A DNA stretch of 64,000 nucleotides from Leptospira abararensis (GTDB lineage: Bacteria; Spirochaetota; Leptospiria; Leptospirales; Leptospiraceae), in the NCBI RefSeq assembly GCF_016918735.1, contig NZ_JAFFPR010000060.1, positions 372,001-436,000 on the forward strand, in the 5' to 3' direction. Both the position numbers and the translations under genes were made by a program. Every line of letters starts with the position of its first letter. Position 1 is the stretch's first letter. The notes beneath the pieces were generated by a model. It saw only the letters and a list, made by a program, of their open reading frames with translations. It made no database searches and was not told where the DNA came from. Below are positions 17,163 to 26,826 of this stretch, piece by piece.

Positions 17163-18080
17163 CTAACGATAATAACGAATTCCGGGAAAGATGAAGTTGA
17201 TCCCAAAGATAAGACCTTTGGATTTCACTTCTTCTGGTACCGGGCCAAAGTTTTGGCCCCGAATGGAATCCATACAAGCTTGGTCCACCACCACTTGGCC
17301 TTGGGAAGAAACCAAACGGACATCCAATACTTGCCCTTGTTCGCTTAACATAAATAAAACTTTGGTTTCACCTTCTTTAATTCCTTCTCTTGCCACAACA
17401 CCTGCCATATCTCGATAAGCATAGTTTCCACCACCAGGGGGAGCAAAAGATTCCTCAATTCGTTTCAACATACTTTTAAAATAATAATAACCTGCCAACT
17501 GCTTGGTGGGAATGGTGAGTGCTTTTGCTCCGTCCCATCGAAACAAAAAATCCTGTTGGAATCTATAGTTAAATGGAATTTTTGTCATCTGCCCAGAACT
17601 TGCAGATTGATTCGGGCTTTCTTCTGAATTAGAATTACTTTTAGGATCTGCTTTAAAGATTCCTACTTCGAAAATTTCTTCTTCTTTGGATTGTTCTGAT
17701 TTGGGTTGCGCTTTACTCGGAGTGGAGGCAGAACTTCCCATGATAAATTCACGAAATTGAGTGAGGGTATGAAATCCTTGTTTTTCGGTAAGACCACCAC
17801 CACCAGATGAATCTTTGTTAGAGAGTGCTTTGTATTCGTCTTTTTTATCTGGGTTGATAAACTGTTGTTCTACAAGAACTTCGTAAATTTTTTCTTGTTC
17901 TTTTGGCCCAACCATTTGTGAGGCTTGTTCTTCGGCCAACATCTTCCAAAGCATATTTCTTGTGATGAGGTGAGCGAGAACAAAGGAAGATATGAGGATG
18001 ACGAAGGTGAAGGCGAAGAAAAGTCTACGTTCCCCTTCTTCCTTTTCAGGCAATCGGAAATCAAAAGAGAGTTGGGCCAT
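17163..18080 (-). CDS. TonB-like energy transducer family protein
   Basis: A 305-residue protein starting at MAQLSFDF. One membrane segment (about residues 21-40) is followed by a long polar, Ser/Lys-rich linker and a C-terminal domain (about 215-305) with [20 protein letters not shown], typical of the TonB C-terminal fold. It would span the periplasm and contact outer-membrane partners; the TonB receptor at 43.3 kb is a candidate. The frame extends 32 codons upstream, but that stretch lies within ruvB and lacks a sensible N-terminus. The chosen start still overlaps ruvB by 20 bases. Confidence 0.75.
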   Translation of the reverse strand: MAQLSFDFRLPEKEEGERRLFFAFTFVILISSFVLAHLITRNMLWKMLAEEQASQMVGPKEQEKIYEVLVEQQFINPDKKDEYKALSNKDSSGGGGLTEKQGFHTLTQFREFIMGSSASTPSKAQPKSEQSKEEEIFEVGIFKADPKSNSNSEESPNQSASSGQMTKIPFNYRFQQDFLFRWDGAKALTIPTKQLAGYYYFKSMLKRIEESFAPPGGGNYAYRDMAGVVAREGIKEGETKVLFMLSEQGQVLDVRLVSSQGQVVVDQACMDSIRGQNFGPVPEEVKSKGLIFGINFIFPGIRYYR

Positions 18081-19086
18081 TTTCGCGATTTTCCCCAGTA
18101 TTTCCAGTATACACAAGTCCCAAATGTTCGTAAGCCTTTTTCGTTGCCACTCGGCCCTGGGGAGTGCGATCCACAAGTCCTACTCGGACAAGAAAGGGCT
18201 CATATGTGTCCTCAATGGTACGTTCCTCTTCTCCGAGGACCACAGCAATGGGTTTGATTCCCACGGGTCCACCACCATAACGATGGATAAGAATATCCAA
18301 AATTTGGCGATCTACAACATCGAGTCCCAGATGGTCCACACCCATACGATCAAAAGCAAAACGACAAGTATCTAAACTAACAGCGGTTTCATTCCTAACT
18401 TCGGCAAAGTCACGAACTCGTTTTAAAAGATGGTTGGCAATCCTTGGAGTTTTGCGACTTCGTTTTCCAATCTCAAAAGCAACACCATCCCCAAGAGAAA
18501 CTCCGAGAAGTTTTGCCGAACGATCCACGATGATTTGCATTTCTCCATCTGTATAAAAATCAAGTTTCAGATGGATTCCAAACCGTGACTTTAAGGGTTC
18601 GCTCACCAGTCCCGAGCGAGTGGTGGCACCGACTAGGGTAAAGGGCTGGAGTTGGATCTGGAGGGCATTGGCAGTGACTCCTTCGCCGACCACAAGATCC
18701 ACAAAGAAGTTCTCCATCGCAGGATATAAGAGTTCTTCCTGTTTTTTGATAAAGCCGTGGATCTCATCGATAAAGAGGACTTCATTGGTTTTGAGCAGGG
18801 TAAGGAATCGAACTAAATCTGCACCTTTGGAGATGGCCGGGGCGGAAGTGGGAGTGAAGGCCACTGCCAACTCATTGGCGATGATATTGGCAAGTGTGGT
18901 TTTTCCAAGGCCAGGGGGCCCGGAAATCAGAACGTGGTCGAGGGGGCTTTTCCGTTTGCGAGCCGCCTCCACGTATACCGAGAGATTGGCCAAAACTTCT
19001 TTTTGTCCTATAAATTCGGATAATTTGGTAGGCCGAAGGCTTGGTTCATCTTCGGCCGGTTGGATCCAATCTTCTCTTAAACTCAC
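18061..19086 (-). CDS. ruvB: Holliday junction branch migration ATPase RuvB
   Basis: A 341-residue AAA+ ATPase with Walker [10 protein letters not shown] (56-64), Walker B LFIDEIHG (about 104-111), sensor 1 VGATTRSG and the winged-helix C-terminal domain with the HRYGGGPVG region. RuvB hexamers drive RuvA-bound Holliday junctions during recombinational repair. The start is GTG at 19086, one base after htrA ends. Usually ruvB sits next to ruvA or ruvC; here it is between htrA and a TonB-like gene, a lineage-specific arrangement. Confidence 0.97.
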   Translation of the reverse strand: MSLREDWIQPAEDEPSLRPTKLSEFIGQKEVLANLSVYVEAARKRKSPLDHVLISGPPGLGKTTLANIIANELAVAFTPTSAPAISKGADLVRFLTLLKTNEVLFIDEIHGFIKKQEELLYPAMENFFVDLVVGEGVTANALQIQLQPFTLVGATTRSGLVSEPLKSRFGIHLKLDFYTDGEMQIIVDRSAKLLGVSLGDGVAFEIGKRSRKTPRIANHLLKRVRDFAEVRNETAVSLDTCRFAFDRMGVDHLGLDVVDRQILDILIHRYGGGPVGIKPIAVVLGEEERTIEDTYEPFLVRVGLVDRTPQGRVATKKAYEHLGLVYTGNTGENRENGPTLF

Positions 19087-19087
19087 C

Positions 19088-20263
19088 TCAATTGGGTTTC
19101 TGCTCCGGAGTGATGGAAGTCAAGATTTCATTTTTATTTCGAATGATTTTTATCTCGATTCGTTTTCCGATTTTTGCAGACCTCACAAATCCAATGAGTT
19201 CTTCAGGTGTTTGGATTTCTTTTCCACCCATTTCCACAATCACATCAAAGAGTTTCAAACCCGCTTTATCCGCAGGAGACCCTTTCATGATCTGGCGGAC
19301 AATGGCACCTTTGTTGTCTTTTAGTTTGAGTTGTTCGATGTCTTCTTCATTGATCGCATCAAGACCCACACCAATCCAAGGCCGGATGACTTTGCCGTTT
19401 GTTTTGATCTCTTCTGCTACACGGCGGGCTTCGTTGATCGGGATGGTGAATCCAATTCCCACTGACCCACCAGACTGAGAGGCAATCATTCGGTTGATTC
19501 CAATCACTTCTCCACGGATATTGAGGAGTGGGCCCCCACTATTTCCTTGATTGATGGCAGCGTCAGTTTGGATGTAAGAAAGTCCTGAAGAATCAATCCC
19601 ACCACGTTGTACGGCTGAAACAACACCTACTGTGAAGGAATGTTCGAATCCTAAAGGAGCTCCAATGGCAATGGCCCAGTTCCCCACTTTCACTTTATTA
19701 GAATCGGCAAGAACAATCGGACGAAGTGTTCCCTTGGGAGCATCTATCTTAAGTAAGGCGATGTCCATGGTTTCATCCGAACCAATCACTTTGGCTTCAA
19801 AAGTTTTTTGGTTTTTAAACTTCACGGTGAGTTTGTCCATGTCTTTGATCACATGGTGGTTTGTCATAATATAACCATCTTCATTCAAAACAATTCCAGA
19901 ACCAAGGCCGGTTTGTTTTTGTTTCATCACTCGACCCGATCCACCGCCAGGCCTTCCAAAAAAATGATCAAAATAGGGATCCCCGGAAAATGGATGTTGT
20001 TGGACATTGACTGTCCGTTCTGTGGCAATCGAAACCACACTCGGGGAAACTTTATCAAATACTTCTTGGAAGGCATCTTCCAAAGCCACAGCTTGTGTTT
20101 GGGCCGGGGACAATTTATCACTGCCATCTGCTTTTAATTGCAGAGGATTTTCGGAAGAATTTCCGCAAGTCAGGATGGGCGACAAAAATGTTCCCAAAAG
20201 TAAAAAACTAAAAGCAATCGCAAGGTAACGTAAAGGATTCGTTTTTTTATCAATCATAGACAA
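19088..20263 (-). CDS. HtrA/DegP-family serine protease, probable lipoprotein
   Basis: A 391-residue trypsin-like protease of the HtrA family with catalytic His137 (TNHHV), Asp167 (TMDIAL) and Ser242 (QGNSGGPL), then a single PDZ domain (about 295-385). The N-terminal hydrophobic segment ends in LTCG, so it may be lipid-anchored at Cys33. It degrades misfolded envelope proteins. One PDZ domain places it nearer DegS than DegP in layout. The TTG at 20263 has AGGAGA nine bases upstream; the ATG at 20257 is an alternative. It heads the htrA-ruvB-tonB-like run. Confidence 0.93.
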   Translation of the reverse strand: MSMIDKKTNPLRYLAIAFSFLLLGTFLSPILTCGNSSENPLQLKADGSDKLSPAQTQAVALEDAFQEVFDKVSPSVVSIATERTVNVQQHPFSGDPYFDHFFGRPGGGSGRVMKQKQTGLGSGIVLNEDGYIMTNHHVIKDMDKLTVKFKNQKTFEAKVIGSDETMDIALLKIDAPKGTLRPIVLADSNKVKVGNWAIAIGAPLGFEHSFTVGVVSAVQRGGIDSSGLSYIQTDAAINQGNSGGPLLNIRGEVIGINRMIASQSGGSVGIGFTIPINEARRVAEEIKTNGKVIRPWIGVGLDAINEEDIEQLKLKDNKGAIVRQIMKGSPADKAGLKLFDVIVEMGGKEIQTPEELIGFVRSAKIGKRIEIKIIRNKNEILTSITPEQKPN

Positions 20264-20381
20264 TTAACTATCTCTCCTACTATATGAGACCCTGAAAGCT
20301 CCAGGAAAGTTCTCATTTCTTTGGATCGTTTTTTTTGCAAAAAAACTTGAACAATTTGTACAAAGTCAAACTAGTCTTTTT

Positions 20382-20939
20382 ATGGCGAAACGAGTTTTTA
20401 TCCCACTCTGCACCGGCTTTGAAGAAATGGAAGCCATCATTATGATCGATGTTTTAAGAAGAGGAAACGTCGAAGTGGTTTCCGGTGGAAAAACCAAAGA
20501 ACCCATCCTTGCCTCAAGGAAAACTCTACACTTTGCAGACAAAGTTTTTTCTGAAATCAAACCAGACCAGTTTGACGCCATCCTCCTTCCCGGTGGCCTG
20601 GAAGGTACCAAACAACTCATGGTCGATCCAGAAATTAGTAAGATTCTAAATTCTTTTCAATCTGAGAAAAAACTGATCGGTGCCATTTGTGCGGCTCCCA
20701 GTGCCTTACGTAATTTAGATATCATTTCAGGGGATGATCCTTACACGGCTTTTCCTTCTTCCGAAGATTTGGCAAAAGGAAAAGGAGGAAAGTATACAGG
20801 TAAAAGAATCGAATCACATGACCATGTCCATACGAGCGTGGGCCCCGGTTCTGCTTTTGAATTTGCTTTGTATCTTTTAGAAATTTTTGAGGGAAAAGAG
20901 GTAATGGAAAAAGTAAAGGCGGGTCTACAATTACCGTAG
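20382..20939 (+). CDS. DJ-1/PfpI family protein
   Basis: A 185-residue DJ-1/PfpI domain. Glu15 (GFEEME) and Cys103 in the nucleophile elbow GAICAAPSAL match the Glu18/Cys106 pair of DJ-1, and PGGLEGTKQL (70-79) is also typical. This branch (YajL/DJ-1-like) is linked to oxidative stress protection, chaperone or glyoxalase activity; which one applies cannot be decided. It is divergent from htrA with 118 bases between, and both could respond to envelope or oxidative stress (inference). Confidence 0.88.
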   Translation: MAKRVFIPLCTGFEEMEAIIMIDVLRRGNVEVVSGGKTKEPILASRKTLHFADKVFSEIKPDQFDAILLPGGLEGTKQLMVDPEISKILNSFQSEKKLIGAICAAPSALRNLDIISGDDPYTAFPSSEDLAKGKGGKYTGKRIESHDHVHTSVGPGSAFEFALYLLEIFEGKEVMEKVKAGLQLP

Positions 20940-21044
20940 ATTAGGTTGTTTGAACCTTTTGGCAGATAATTCAAATGGACTCAAAACTTGAATGAAATCT
21001 AATGAATCGTTGACCGAAACAATAACTCCCTCACCAAACAAGAA

Positions 21045-21401
21045 TTACTCGTTTAATTCTCTTTCCTTAATTAAGGACAACACAGCGTTTTCTTCTGAAT
21101 CAAAGACTTCTAGATGACTTTCCATTCCCGTAAGTTTAAATACCTTTGCTACCGATCCATGAACGCTACATACTTTTAAATTGCCATGGTATTTTTTCAG
21201 TTTGTACATGGCTGTCACCAAAGTCCCAATTCCGGAGCTATCCATAAAAGGAACCTTTTCCAGATTCACGACAATCTCGTATTGGTGTTTGCGCATTTTG
21301 TCATCCAGAATGTCTTTCAATTCTTTTGCATTGTACAAATCAACCTCACCCTCAATGGAGATGATGGCAACTTGATTGGATGACTTCTCATGGATGATCA
21401 T
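21045..21401 (-). CDS. STAS-domain anti-anti-sigma factor
   Basis: A 118-residue stand-alone STAS domain (SpoIIAA type). The phosphorylation block is PFMDSSGIGT, with Ser56 as the likely target. In partner switching the unphosphorylated form binds an anti-sigma kinase and frees a sigma factor; SpoIIE phosphatases reactivate it. No anti-sigma kinase gene is adjacent, so the partner is elsewhere. It lies 43 bases after the carboxyltransferase gene at the end of the glm run, a looser spacing that may allow its own promoter. Confidence 0.9.
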   Translation of the reverse strand: MIIHEKSSNQVAIISIEGEVDLYNAKELKDILDDKMRKHQYEIVVNLEKVPFMDSSGIGTLVTAMYKLKKYHGNLKVCSVHGSVAKVFKLTGMESHLEVFDSEENAVLSLIKERELNE

Positions 21402-21444
21402 TTGTAGTTAGTTTTCACCCCAAAAGGAAATGAAAAGACAAAAA

Positions 21445-23046
21445 TTACATTCGAAAGACACCAAATGGTTTTCTTTCTTCCTTCCTTCTGCTAAGGATAG
21501 ACAAAGCTCTTCCTAAAACTTTTCTAGTATCAGCAGGATCAATGATTCCATCATCCCAAAGTCTAGCCGAACTATACACGGCCGAAGATTTTTTTTCATA
21601 ATCTTCTAAAATTGGTTTTTTAAATAAGGTTTCTTCTTCAGATGAAATTGCTTCTCCGGCCGCTTCCTTTTGGTCTTTTTTGACAGTCCAAAGAACATTG
21701 GCGGCTTGTTCTCCACCCATTACAGAAATTCGAGCATTGGGCCACATCCATAAAAATTCTGGAGCAAAGGCACGGCCGCACATTCCATAATTTCCCGCAC
21801 CATAAGAACCACCTGTAACAATAGTTAGTTTGGGGACAGTGGTTGTGGATACTGCATTTACCATTTTGGCCCCATCACGAGCAATCCCATTGTTTTCATA
21901 TTTTTTCCCCACCATAAACCCCGTGATGTTTTGGAGAAACAATAATGGAATCCTTCTTTGGTCACAAAGTTCGATAAAATGAGATGCCTTGAGCGCAGAC
22001 TCGGAAAATAAAACTCCATGATTGGCAATGATTCCTACCGGATATCCATACACTTCGGCAAACCCAGTGACAATGGTTGTGGCATAAAGTCGTTTGAACT
22101 CATGAAACCGGGAACCGTCCACAATCCTTGCGATGATCTCTCTTGGATCATAAGACTTACGTGAGTCGCGTTCTATGATTCCATAAATTTCTTCAGCGGG
22201 ATACAAAGGTTCTTCTGTTTCTTTGGGAAGGGTTTCTTGTTTGGAATTTAAATTTTTAACAATAGAACGAGTGATCGCAAGAGCATGGAAATCATCTTCT
22301 GCATAGTGGTCTGTCACTCCAGAGACACGACAGTGGACATCGGCACCACCTAACTCTTCACCAGTGACAATTTCACCAGTAGCAGCTTTTACAAGTGGTG
22401 GCCCACCAAGAAAAATAGTTCCATTTCCTTTGACAATCACAGATTCATCAGACATTGCGGGAATATAAGCACCACCCGCCGTGCATGACCCCATAACGAC
22501 CGCTATTTGAGAAATTCCTTTAGCACTCATACGTGCTTGGTTAAAAAAAATACGTCCGAAGTGATCTTTATCAGGAAACACTTCATCTTGCATGGGTAAA
22601 AAAGCCCCGCCGGAATCCACCAAATAAATACAAGGGAGGGAGTTGTTTTCTGCAATTTCCTGAGCACGGACATGTTTTTTAACCGTGAGTGGATAGTAGG
22701 TTCCGCCTTTGACGGTCGCATCATTGGCAACAATCATACAATCCACACCTTCTACCTTTCCAATTCCTGTGATGATCCCAGCAGAGGGAACCGGATCAGG
22801 ATAAACTCCCTCTCCCGCAAGGCCACAAATTTCCATAAATTCAGTTCCCGCATCGATGAGTTCTGCGATACGTTCTCTTGCCGTAAGTTTTCCTCGAGAT
22901 TTATGTTTTTCGAGAGCTTTTTTACCACCACCTAACCTTACCTGTTCGATAGTTTTACGAATGGGAACTATGGTTTCTAAATATGACGTACGATTGGCAA
23001 CAAATTCGGATGCCTGTGGGTTTATCTTCGAGATGATTCGTTCCAT
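21445..23046 (-). CDS. Acyl-CoA carboxylase beta subunit (methylcrotonoyl-CoA-like)
   Basis: A 533-residue biotin-dependent carboxyltransferase with both crotonase-like halves: N-terminal [19 protein letters not shown] and [14 protein letters not shown]-terminal [15 protein letters not shown] and the [12 protein letters not shown] block. The pattern fits the methylcrotonoyl-CoA carboxylase beta subunit of leucine breakdown, though geranyl-CoA is possible. It transfers CO2 from biotin to the acyl-CoA. The biotin carboxylase/carrier subunit is not in the window. It sits one base after an alpha/beta hydrolase gene. Confidence 0.9.
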   Translation of the reverse strand: MERIISKINPQASEFVANRTSYLETIVPIRKTIEQVRLGGGKKALEKHKSRGKLTARERIAELIDAGTEFMEICGLAGEGVYPDPVPSAGIITGIGKVEGVDCMIVANDATVKGGTYYPLTVKKHVRAQEIAENNSLPCIYLVDSGGAFLPMQDEVFPDKDHFGRIFFNQARMSAKGISQIAVVMGSCTAGGAYIPAMSDESVIVKGNGTIFLGGPPLVKAATGEIVTGEELGGADVHCRVSGVTDHYAEDDFHALAITRSIVKNLNSKQETLPKETEEPLYPAEEIYGIIERDSRKSYDPREIIARIVDGSRFHEFKRLYATTIVTGFAEVYGYPVGIIANHGVLFSESALKASHFIELCDQRRIPLLFLQNITGFMVGKKYENNGIARDGAKMVNAVSTTTVPKLTIVTGGSYGAGNYGMCGRAFAPEFLWMWPNARISVMGGEQAANVLWTVKKDQKEAAGEAISSEEETLFKKPILEDYEKKSSAVYSSARLWDDGIIDPADTRKVLGRALSILSRRKEERKPFGVFRM

Positions 23047-23047
23047 A

Positions 23048-23953
23048 TCATTCCTTATTTTGTTTATTAAAGTGAAAGGTTTTTGTTTTTTTATGTGAGA
23101 AGGAATCTACAAAGTAGTGGAGTTTTTCATAAACAACTTCTGGACATTCTTCCATAGGAAGGTGTTTGGAAGGAAGGATCACAAGGCTACTTGTCCGAAG
23201 TGTTTCCTTCATGTATTCGGTTTGGTTTGGAGAAATACGAAAGTCTTCGTCCCCTAAATAAATTTGACGAAGGCCTACAAAGTTTTTTGCTCCTTCTTCG
23301 ATTTCACGTAAGGCATGTGTGGACCTGTCTACATTGCGAACAAACTCCAATGTATTTTTACGAGCCTTTCCTTCGAATAACAAATGATACATGGTTTTTT
23401 CCCACTCATAAGTTAAGTGATGTGTTTTTTTTACTAAAAACAATTTATAAAATAAACGAAGGAGTGGTGGACGAAACAAAAAAGAAAACACTTCTCCGAC
23501 GAGCGGCAATCGTAAAAAATGCAAGGGGAAATAAAAGTGAAACTTTGGTAACTTCATAAATCCGCCCAAAATGGATAAGGATTTATACTGAATTGCATGT
23601 TCCTTAAAAGTAAAACAAAGGATAGGAAGTGCATAATCAAAAGCCACCACGTGAACTTTTTTGTCCCCCACCACCTTTTCTAAAAAAGGAGCCAGGTAAT
23701 GTGCCTGGAGCCTATGAGATAGGGGGCCATCGGGCCTTGTGCTAAATCCAGTACCTAAAAAATCTAGAGCGATCACTCGATAATGAGTCGACAATAAATT
23801 AACCAACTTACGATAGTTATATGATGTTGTCAAAAAACCAGGAAGGAGGAGAATGATTTCTTCCCCTTTTCCTTCATCCAAATAAAAAAAACTCAAATCG
23901 TCAATTTCTACTGTTTTACCAGAATTGATATGTTCTAACAAACTGGGTGTCAT
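23048..23953 (-). CDS. Alpha/beta hydrolase with Asp at the nucleophile elbow
   Basis: A 301-residue alpha/beta hydrolase fold protein. The oxyanion region is [16 protein letters not shown] and the core strand reads [12 protein letters not shown] (about residues 100-111). The usual G-x-S-x-G serine is replaced by Asp, as in haloalkane dehalogenases, epoxide hydrolases and MEST-like proteins. A candidate His lies in [12 protein letters not shown] near the C-terminus. The substrate is unknown. It is placed between the GlmU-like and carboxyltransferase genes with 1-2 base gaps, so it is cotranscribed with them. Confidence 0.82.
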   Translation of the reverse strand: MTPSLLEHINSGKTVEIDDLSFFYLDEGKGEEIILLLPGFLTTSYNYRKLVNLLSTHYRVIALDFLGTGFSTRPDGPLSHRLQAHYLAPFLEKVVGDKKVHVVAFDYALPILCFTFKEHAIQYKSLSILGGFMKLPKFHFYFPLHFLRLPLVGEVFSFLFRPPLLRLFYKLFLVKKTHHLTYEWEKTMYHLLFEGKARKNTLEFVRNVDRSTHALREIEEGAKNFVGLRQIYLGDEDFRISPNQTEYMKETLRTSSLVILPSKHLPMEECPEVVYEKLHYFVDSFSHKKTKTFHFNKQNKE

Positions 23954-23955
23954 GT

Positions 23956-24987
23956 TTACTCCGCAAAACTTCCGTATAATTTTCGTAAATATTCTTCCTC
24001 AAACTCAAAAAGATTCATCCCACGGCGAGCCATGATTTTTTTTGTATCAAAAAGAAACTCTTCTAAACGGTAACGCCCACCTGGTTTGATCCAAGTAAAA
24101 GCAGGCACATACCCTTGGATTCTGGATTCTACAATGTTACTTGCAATATCAAATACCGTTCCTGTATTGGACATCACACCAATGGCAAGTTTTGTAAAGG
24201 GACCAATGAGTGAGCCAAATTTAATGGTTCCTGTATTGACTATCGAATCGCCTATCTTTAGTTTCACGATTCCATAATTGTTTTTTAAATCACTAGTAGT
24301 GGAGAGAGCACCTAAATTCACCCAAGAAGATACAAAACTATGACCTAAAAAACCTTCGTGGTGTTTGTTGGTATAATCTAATAAAATTGAATTTTCGACT
24401 TCACCGCCAATTCGACATTGGTTCCCAATGAGGCAACCTCCTGTAACTCGGGCATTGTCGATTTGAGTATTTTTTCCCACAAAGAGTGGGCCCTCTAAAA
24501 AACTAAAGGAAGAGATTTTGGCTCCATCTTCAATGAGAATGGGACCGTGTGTTGTATCAAACACAACACCTGGATACACAGTGGCCTGCGGATGGATGTA
24601 TAAGTGTTTTTCCTTTCCTACGATATGAAAGCCGGATTGTTTTGCTTTGTATTTTTGACGAAACCGTTTCCAATCTTTTTCTAAAGTAAGTATTTCTTCA
24701 ATAATGGAAGTTACCGTTCCTAATAGCTCCCAAGGCAAATACGAATCAGAACTATAAATCGAATCGTATGTATCTAAATTTGCAGGAAGTATATGAGGGT
24801 ATCTATGAAAGATTAGCCTCTCGAATGATGGATCGGGACCTTTGTAAAAAATCTTTGCCCCTGGGTATTTACGTTCTAGTTTTTCAAGTAAGTTTACACC
24901 TCCCAAATTCCATTCAAAAAAGGAATGAAATCTGGATAAAGGCTCAAGAGAAGGATTTCTCTTAGAATCGTCAAGTAAAAGGTTCAC
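23956..24987 (-). CDS. GlmU-like left-handed beta-helix protein
   Basis: A 343-residue protein. The N-terminal third has the outline of a sugar nucleotidyltransferase (LLLDDSKRNPSLEPLSRFHS) but lacks the G-x-G-T-R-M nucleotide loop of true GlmU. From about residue 135 hexapeptide repeats form a left-handed beta-helix (IHPQATVYPGVVFDTTHGPI, then ENSILLDYTNKHHEGFLGHS). Such proteins, also seen in Bacteroidetes, are annotated as GlmU family or putative sugar nucleotidyltransferases. It lies three bases after glmS and so probably works on UDP-GlcNAc synthesis or a related amino sugar; acyltransferase activity is more credible than uridylyl transfer. Confidence 0.8.
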   Translation of the reverse strand: MNLLLDDSKRNPSLEPLSRFHSFFEWNLGGVNLLEKLERKYPGAKIFYKGPDPSFERLIFHRYPHILPANLDTYDSIYSSDSYLPWELLGTVTSIIEEILTLEKDWKRFRQKYKAKQSGFHIVGKEKHLYIHPQATVYPGVVFDTTHGPILIEDGAKISSFSFLEGPLFVGKNTQIDNARVTGGCLIGNQCRIGGEVENSILLDYTNKHHEGFLGHSFVSSWVNLGALSTTSDLKNNYGIVKLKIGDSIVNTGTIKFGSLIGPFTKLAIGVMSNTGTVFDIASNIVESRIQGYVPAFTWIKPGGRYRLEEFLFDTKKIMARRGMNLFEFEEEYLRKLYGSFAE

Positions 24988-24990
24988 TGT

Positions 24991-26826
24991 TTACTCCACA
25001 GTTACAGATTTCGCTAAATTCCTAGGTTGGTCAACATTACATCCCCTAAGGATTGCTATATGGTAGGATAAAAGTTGTAAGGGAATGACAGCAAGCAGTG
25101 GAACAAGTGCATCAGCCGTCTTTGGAATTTCAAATGTAAAATCAGCCATTGACTTTATATCTGTATCCCCTTCTGTCACGATAGCAATCACCTTTCCTTT
25201 CCTAGCCTTTACCTCTTGGATATTTGAAATGACTTTTTCATAAGAACCATCTTTTGTCGCAATAAACACCACGGGCATATCTTCATCAATAAGAGCAATC
25301 GGTCCATGTTTCATTTCTGCTGCTGGATAACCTTCTGCATGGATATAAGAAATTTCTTTTAATTTCAAAGCTCCTTCTAATGCCACAGGAAAATTGAATC
25401 CACGCCCCAAATAAAGGAAGTTAGATGCACGATAAAAGCTTTCAGCGATCGTACGAATGTCATCATCTTTGGTTAAAATTTTTGCCACCTTGTCTGGAAT
25501 CGAATCCAATTCCTGAAGTAATGTTTGATAATCCGATAAGGAAATTGAACCTTTTTTAAGCCCTAAATACAAAGCCATCATTGTAAGGATTGTCACTTGG
25601 GATGTGAAGGCTTTTGTGGATGCCACACCAATCTCAGGACCTGCATGCAGGTAAGCTCCCGCATGAGATGCGCGTGCAATCGAAGATCCTACAACATTAC
25701 AAACACCAAAAATCAATGCACCTTTCGACTTTGCTAGTTCAATGGCAGCGAGAGTGTCTGCAGTTTCTCCTGATTGAGACACAGCAATGATCACATCTCT
25801 TTCTGTCACAATGGGATTGCGATAACGAAACTCAGATGCATATTCCACTTCAGTTGGGATCCTTGCAATATCTTCAAATAGATATTCACCAATGAGGCCT
25901 GCATGCCAAGAGGTGCCACAACCTACAAGAATCAAACGATCCGCATTTAAAAACCGATTGAGGTATTGGTCAATCCCACTTAAGAAAAGATGATGTTCCC
26001 TAGAAACTAAACGGCCACGCATGGCATCACGCACAGACTTTGGTTGTTCAAAAATTTCTTTTAACATAAAGTGAGGGTATCCACCCTTTTCGATGTCTTC
26101 CAAATCCAATTCCAATTTTTGAATGAATGGAGTTTTGGTTACATTTTCTAGGTTTTTTACCACAAGACTTCCGTCTTTGATGATTGCCATCTCTTGGTCA
26201 TTGAGATAAGTTACATTGTTCGTATATTCAATGATAGGTGTTGCGTCTGAGGCAACAAAGTATTCATCTTCGCCAATTCCGATCACAAGGGGAGAGCCTT
26301 TCCTTGCGGCAATCATCATCCGTTCATTTTCTTTCGAAAGGATAACTATCGCATAGGCACCAACAACCTCATTCAAAGCCAGGCGCACTGCCTCTTCAAT
26401 AGAACAATTATTTTGTTTTTTAATCTCTTCGATTAGATGAATGAGAACTTCAGAATCAGTATCTGATTTGAATATATGACCACTGGATTCTAATTCTTTT
26501 TTGATGGAACCGTAGTTTTCAATGATTCCATTATGAATGATGGCGAGTTTTCCATCCGAACTTGTATGTGGATGGGCATTACGATCATTGGGTTCTCCAT
26601 GAGTAGCCCAACGTGTGTGTCCAATTCCAAGAGTTGCTAGTAACTTACGGTCACCAATTTCTTTTTCTAAATCTGCAACTTTCCCTTTCTTTTTTACGAT
26701 ATCCAAACCACCATTTAACAAGGCGACGCCGGCACTGTCATATCCGCGATATTCAAGACGTTTGAGACCTTTGATGATGAGAGGGAGTGCCTCTCTTTTT
26801 CCTAAATAACCTACGATTCCACACAT
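24991..26826 (-). CDS. glmS: Glucosamine-6-phosphate synthase (isomerizing)
   Basis: A 611-residue protein, the family's normal length. The N-terminal glutaminase has Cys2 (MCGIVGYLG) and the GHTRWATHG and HNGIIENY motifs; two SIS isomerase domains follow (GCGTSWHAG, SQSGETADT and STKAFTSQ), ending in PRNLAKSVTVE. It turns fructose-6-phosphate and glutamine into glucosamine-6-phosphate, the entry to UDP-GlcNAc for peptidoglycan and lipid A. It overlaps glmM by 16 bases. I saw no glmS ribozyme space upstream, since the start lies within glmM. Confidence 0.97.
   Translation of the reverse strand: MCGIVGYLGKREALPLIIKGLKRLEYRGYDSAGVALLNGGLDIVKKKGKVADLEKEIGDRKLLATLGIGHTRWATHGEPNDRNAHPHTSSDGKLAIIHNGIIENYGSIKKELESSGHIFKSDTDSEVLIHLIEEIKKQNNCSIEEAVRLALNEVVGAYAIVILSKENERMMIAARKGSPLVIGIGEDEYFVASDATPIIEYTNNVTYLNDQEMAIIKDGSLVVKNLENVTKTPFIQKLELDLEDIEKGGYPHFMLKEIFEQPKSVRDAMRGRLVSREHHLFLSGIDQYLNRFLNADRLILVGCGTSWHAGLIGEYLFEDIARIPTEVEYASEFRYRNPIVTERDVIIAVSQSGETADTLAAIELAKSKGALIFGVCNVVGSSIARASHAGAYLHAGPEIGVASTKAFTSQVTILTMMALYLGLKKGSISLSDYQTLLQELDSIPDKVAKILTKDDDIRTIAESFYRASNFLYLGRGFNFPVALEGALKLKEISYIHAEGYPAAEMKHGPIALIDEDMPVVFIATKDGSYEKVISNIQEVKARKGKVIAIVTEGDTDIKSMADFTFEIPKTADALVPLLAVIPLQLLSYHIAILRGCNVDQPRNLAKSVTVE

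Noticed and set aside
18081..18176. Upstream extension of the TonB-like gene
   Set aside because: It lies within ruvB and would put 32 unrelated residues before a good start; the N-terminus at MAQLSFDF fits better.
20940..21044. Possible terminator between the DJ-1-like and STAS genes
   Set aside because: Only a six-base ATTCAA/TTGAAT dyad with an AT-rich stem and no T-tract; too weak to call.
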